Assembly (NCBI GenBank): GCA_964533785.1
Contig: CAZHNG010000117.1
Coordinates: forward strand, 1 to 17,880
DNA length: 17,880 nucleotides
From: JANQRV01 sp964533785
GTDB taxonomy: Bacteria > Bacteroidota > Bacteroidia > Chitinophagales > Saprospiraceae
Direction: 5' to 3'
Below are positions 14,458-17,880 of this stretch, piece by piece (position 1 is the first letter of the stretch; each line of letters begins with the position of its first letter). The translations under genes and the position numbers were made by a program. The notes beneath the pieces are model-generated. The model made no database searches and was not told where the DNA came from. It was given only the letters and a program-made list of their open reading frames with translations.

Positions 14458-17400
14458 TTATAATTTGACATCAATTCCAAATGAATACGTTCTTGCCAGC
14501 GGATAGGCAGAATAATCAATCACCAAATTTGAAGACCCTAACACATTGATGTCAGGATTATACCCCCGGTAATCGGTAATTGTAAACAGGTTTTGACCCG
14601 CAATATAAAGCGTTAAACCTGAGATTTTTTTGCTTTCCAGTCCTGGAAAAGAATAAGCCAGTCTGAAGTTTCTCAGGCGGAAAAACGAAGCATCTTCAAT
14701 GACCCTGTCATTGAAATCAAATGGCCGGGAAGGGCTGATAAACGATGGGACATCGGTATCCGTATTCGTCGGGGTCCATCTGTCCAATACGTAGCGTTGG
14801 CGATTTCTCAAGTCATCGATCGGGTTTTCTGAGTCGATATTAGTGACGTTGGCCAACTCATGTCCGAACCTGCCTTCAAAGAAAAATTCCAGTTGAAATC
14901 CTTTGTACCGAAAGACGTTGTTGAGCCCCAAAGTGAGATCGGGAAACGGATCTCCCAATACCGTACGATCCTCAGGAGTAATGGCACCATCTCCGTCAAT
15001 ATCTCTGAATTTTCTTCCTCCCACGTAGGAATTCGCCTGCGTAGGCGAGCTTTCTATATCACTCTCTGACTGAAAAATACCTGCGTACTCATAGCCGTAA
15101 TAGGCATTCATTGGCACGCCAGTTTCCAGTATAGTATAATTATTAATAAATCTTACCCCTCCTTGGAGGATCCTGGGCAGGTCCCCAAGATTGGTTACTT
15201 CGTTATTTAAAGTGGCGAAATTAAAATTGGTATTCCAAGATAGTTCCCCGGTCAGGTTTCTTGTGTTAATATTGAATTCAATACCGCTGTTTTCCGTATC
15301 CCCCACATTTTGAAGAGAAAAGCCGAAGCCAGTTGTTGTCGGCACCGGTAAATTAAGCAGCAAATCCCGCGTTGAATTTTTGAAATATTCAATCGATCCA
15401 CTGATACGGCCGTTCAGCATAGTCACATCCATTCCTATGTTGAAGGATTGGGTTGTTTCCCATTTGAGATTGGGATTGGCTAATTGAATGGGGGCGATCG
15501 ACTCAAATTCTACCCCGTCCAGCACAGCAACCGGACCTCTACCCAATAGTATTTGAGATTGTCCGTTTCCAATTTCCTGGTTTCCGCTGATCCCAATGCT
15601 AGCTCTCAGTTTGAGGTCTTCGATCAAGCCGCTTTCGGGGAAAAACGATTCGTTGGAAATACGCCAGGCTAAAGCACCGGAAGGGAAATAAGCCACCCGG
15701 TTGTTTTCACCAAAGCGGGAGGAACCATCTGCTCGGAAAGTACCCGTCAGTAAATATTTGTCCAGGAGGTTATAGTTTAACCTTGCAAAACCCGAAACTA
15801 TGGTATTTTCCTGTCTATTGGAACCCACCAGATTTTGAGAAGCTTCACCTGTACCTAAATTGTTAGAGCCGAAAGCCGTACTGGAGAAATTCCGGGAAGA
15901 AGCGTTAAAGCTGGTATTGACGAATTGCTGATATCCAAAACCACCCAATAAAGATAAATTATGGCTACTTCCCAGGTTGGGGTCATATTGTGTCGTAAAC
16001 TCGATCAGATAATCGGTATTGTTGACAAAGTTTTTGGTCGCCTGGCCTTCGTTGAGCTGCCCGATCAATGTTTGGGTGTCAAAAAAGAAATCCCCTTCCA
16101 CATTCCTTCGGCTGAATCCTAAATTGACCTTTGCGGTTAAATTGTCCAATATGTTGTAATCAATGTAGGCACTACCAAACATGCGGGTGGTTTGGTCAAT
16201 ATCATCTATGGTTTCAGCTTGTCCGACGGGATTACTTAAATCCTGCAGGCTGAAAGCATAATCCCCATTTTCATCGAAGATCGGATCAGTAGGTGGCAAC
16301 TGCAATGCCGCACCAACTACACCGGCTCCAGCATTTACTCCGAGCCCAACACGAGCCGAATTTTTATTTTCAATACTATTGTTGAAATTGATGCCGACAT
16401 TTATTTTTTCACTGACCGAGTGTACCAGGTTAATCCTTCCCGAAAATCTTGTAAATCCACTGTTGAGGATGATCCCTTCCTGGTCGAAATAACCAAGGGA
16501 CAAATAGTACTGCGTTTCTTTGGATCCTCCGGAAAACGAAATACGGTGATCCTGCACTCCGGCCGAACGTAAAACTTCATCCTGCCAGTCTGTCCCGTCA
16601 CCAATAGCATTAATGTCTTCCGGGCTAAAGGGCGGAGGATTACCTCTGTCTTTAAAAAGATCATTGTAGAAACCTATGTACTCCTGGGCATTCATCATGT
16701 CAAGTGTTTTTTTGGGCTCCTGAAAACCAACATTGACATTATAATTCACGGTTAACGGAGATTCCTTTTTACCCTGTTTGGTGGTAATGATCACTACTCC
16801 ATTAGAACCCCTGGCACCGTATATGGCCGTCGCGGAGGCATCTTTAAGCACTTCCACGGATTCTATATCCGAGGGGTTTAACGAATTCAGCGGGTTAGTT
16901 CCAGGCAAGCCATCTACAACGTACAAAGGTTCATTCCCGGCAGTTATAGAATTCGTTCCTCTTATTCTGACCGAAAATCCACCACCGGGCTCAGGATTCG
17001 ACTGGGTAATTCGAACTCCGGCGATTCTACCCTGCAATGCTTGATCCACCGAAGTTTGGGCAACCGTATTGAGTTCTTCTCCGTTGACAGAACCCACAGA
17101 GCCCGTCAGGTCACTTTTCCTCACCGTTCCGTATCCGACAACCACGACTTCCTCCAACTGAGAGGCACTGGGAGCTAAGGATATATTGATCACACTTTGG
17201 TTGCCAACCTGGATTTCTTGCTGCTCGTATCCGATAAAGGAAAAGACGAGTACGTTATCCGAAGAGGGCACTTCGATACTGTAATTACCGTCGATATCAG
17301 TAACAGTTCCGGTGTTGGTGCCCTTCACCAGTACAGTGGCGCCTATTACCGGGCTATTGTCTTCGGAGTCCGTTACTTGCCCGGTGACACTGATCTGTGC

Positions 17401-17481
17401 CGTCGTTTGGTGCTGCAGTCCCAGTACGAGAATAAACAGCAACAGGCAATTGAAAACTGCCTTTTTTGATAAGTTCATCAT
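14458..17481 (-). CDS. SusC/RagA-like TonB-dependent outer-membrane transporter
   Basis: A 1007-aa TonB-linked outer-membrane protein that imports oligosaccharides with the SusD-like partner. It starts with ATGATG at 17481/17478. Signal peptide 1 to about 29 (CLLLFILVLGLQHQTTAQ), CarboxypepD_reg-like domain about 32-105 (VTGQVTDSEDNSPVIGATV, TDIDGNY), TonB-box-like LEEVVVVGYGT at 109-119, and plug domain with the family signature DASATAIYGARGSNG at 214-228. The remainder is a long beta-barrel ending TYSFGIDVKL. The length is normal for the family. It has a plain CarboxypepD_reg extension and no added STN (anti-sigma contact) domain, so control by a cognate ECF anti-sigma factor is less likely. 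It is the first gene of the visible locus and has 345 bases of gene-free sequence upstream. Confidence 0.97.
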   Translation of the reverse strand: MMNLSKKAVFNCLLLFILVLGLQHQTTAQISVTGQVTDSEDNSPVIGATVLVKGTNTGTVTDIDGNYSIEVPSSDNVLVFSFIGYEQQEIQVGNQSVINISLAPSASQLEEVVVVGYGTVRKSDLTGSVGSVNGEELNTVAQTSVDQALQGRIAGVRITQSNPEPGGGFSVRIRGTNSITAGNEPLYVVDGLPGTNPLNSLNPSDIESVEVLKDASATAIYGARGSNGVVIITTKQGKKESPLTVNYNVNVGFQEPKKTLDMMNAQEYIGFYNDLFKDRGNPPPFSPEDINAIGDGTDWQDEVLRSAGVQDHRISFSGGSKETQYYLSLGYFDQEGIILNSGFTRFSGRINLVHSVSEKINVGINFNNSIENKNSARVGLGVNAGAGVVGAALQLPPTDPIFDENGDYAFSLQDLSNPVGQAETIDDIDQTTRMFGSAYIDYNILDNLTAKVNLGFSRRNVEGDFFFDTQTLIGQLNEGQATKNFVNNTDYLIEFTTQYDPNLGSSHNLSLLGGFGYQQFVNTSFNASSRNFSSTAFGSNNLGTGEASQNLVGSNRQENTIVSGFARLNYNLLDKYLLTGTFRADGSSRFGENNRVAYFPSGALAWRISNESFFPESGLIEDLKLRASIGISGNQEIGNGQSQILLGRGPVAVLDGVEFESIAPIQLANPNLKWETTQSFNIGMDVTMLNGRISGSIEYFKNSTRDLLLNLPVPTTTGFGFSLQNVGDTENSGIEFNINTRNLTGELSWNTNFNFATLNNEVTNLGDLPRILQGGVRFINNYTILETGVPMNAYYGYEYAGIFQSESDIESSPTQANSYVGGRKFRDIDGDGAITPEDRTVLGDPFPDLTLGLNNVFRYKGFQLEFFFEGRFGHELANVTNIDSENPIDDLRNRQRYVLDRWTPTNTDTDVPSFISPSRPFDFNDRVIEDASFFRLRNFRLAYSFPGLESKKISGLTLYIAGQNLFTITDYRGYNPDINVLGSSNLVIDYSAYPLARTYSFGIDVKL

Positions 17482-17825
17482 GATAAGTGGTGCGTTTTGA
17501 ATTGATTAAATTTAGATTTAACTGAAGGGTAATCACGGAATAGAGAACACTCCAGATGTAGTAACTCAAGTTAATGAATATTTTTATTTGTGCGTATTTG
17601 TCCGAATATTTTTTTGAAAAACACCCGAAAAGTGTAGTGTTAGTTTGTGGTTTGACGCTAATTACGGTACTGTCCTGGGCTCCGTAGCTGTCCAGATGGG
17701 GGCGTTTGAGCAGGTTAAGCAGATTCCTAAATGCCGGAGGCACTTGGTCAAAACTTTTCTTGATAATTACTACCTCACCAAGAGGATAATTTTCTATTTG
17801 AATTTATTATCTTATGATCAATATT
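17482..17825. other. gene-free region upstream of susC
   Basis: No convincing gene on either strand. Short open frames here lack family motifs and start signals. The stretch next to susC (about 17482-17640) is AT-rich and presumably holds the promoter and leader, but I find no clear match to the Bacteroidota promoter pattern (TTTG about 20 bases before TAnnTTTG). A short GC-richer island lies at about 17660-17750. Confidence 0.5.
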
Positions 17826-17880
17826 ACTAGACTTTTGACGCTAGACTCTAGAAGTTAGACTGAAAATTCTAACTAATTGA
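17826..17880 (-). repeat. 55-bp interspersed repeat, copy 2, cut by or ending at the window edge
   Basis: Inverted copy of 3630-3684 (52 of 55 bases). It includes ACTTTTGACGCTAGACTCTAGA on the plus strand side of the 13-bp word GACTTTTGACGCT. It runs to the last base of the window, so the element may continue. It is non-coding and lies upstream of susC. Confidence 0.8.

Noticed and set aside
17645..17660. TTTGACGCTA near 17652 as a third copy of the interspersed repeat
   Set aside because: Only about 10 bases match and the flanking repeat words are absent.
17354..17830. Short open frames upstream of susC (129 aa minus, 61 aa plus)
   Set aside because: One runs into the susC start in another frame, neither has a family motif, and both cover AT-rich leader sequence.

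Overview
The window reads as a piece of a Bacteroidota genome, most likely a marine, Saprospiraceae/Lewinella-like bacterium. The evidence is a SusC/SusD pair with two lipoprotein sulfatases, a secreted protein with a type IX secretion (gliding-motility-type) C-terminal domain, several CarboxypepD_reg-like domains, Bacteroidota-style lipoprotein signals, and few Shine-Dalgarno sequences. The genus is inference. Ten Ns at 8868-8877 mark an assembly gap, and the window ends inside a repeat that has another copy at 3630-3684, so this is probably the end of a draft contig or scaffold.

Left part (1-3458, all minus strand): an N-acetylmuramoyl-L-alanine amidase cut by the left edge, the molybdopterin synthase large subunit MoaE, and a pair made of an ECF-type sigma factor followed by a membrane protein with an anti-sigma-like N-terminus, a CarboxypepD_reg domain and a TonB-type C-terminus. 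The second gene of the pair has no ATG or GTG upstream of its conserved N-terminal region. A GGGAAAA heptamer near the end of the sigma gene lies in the register where a -1 frameshift would join the two frames. A repeat-rich intergenic region (3459-3775) separates this pair from a divergent plus-strand gene for a secreted von Willebrand A protein of the YfbK type that also carries a CarboxypepD_reg domain. The shared domain suggests one envelope-linked regulatory module.

Middle part (5696-9516): a clear intrinsic terminator, a start-less fragment resembling the end of an outer-membrane beta-barrel protein, a LysE-family exporter (plus strand), then a translationally coupled minus-strand pair: a vWFA lipoprotein (interrupted by the N gap) and a choice-of-anchor L protein with a type B T9SS sorting domain. 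Both products are predicted to be at the cell surface.

Right part (9689-17481, minus strand, read right to left): a compact polysaccharide utilisation locus with SusC-like TonB-dependent transporter, SusD-like lipoprotein, then two formylglycine-type sulfatases whose genes overlap by 4 bases. Two strong hairpins sit between susD and the sulfatases. The likely job is capture and import of a sulfated glycan with sulfate removal in the periplasm or at the surface. No glycoside hydrolase, sulfatase-maturating enzyme or dedicated regulator is visible here; they would have to be encoded elsewhere. The 345 bases upstream of susC hold no gene I can support.
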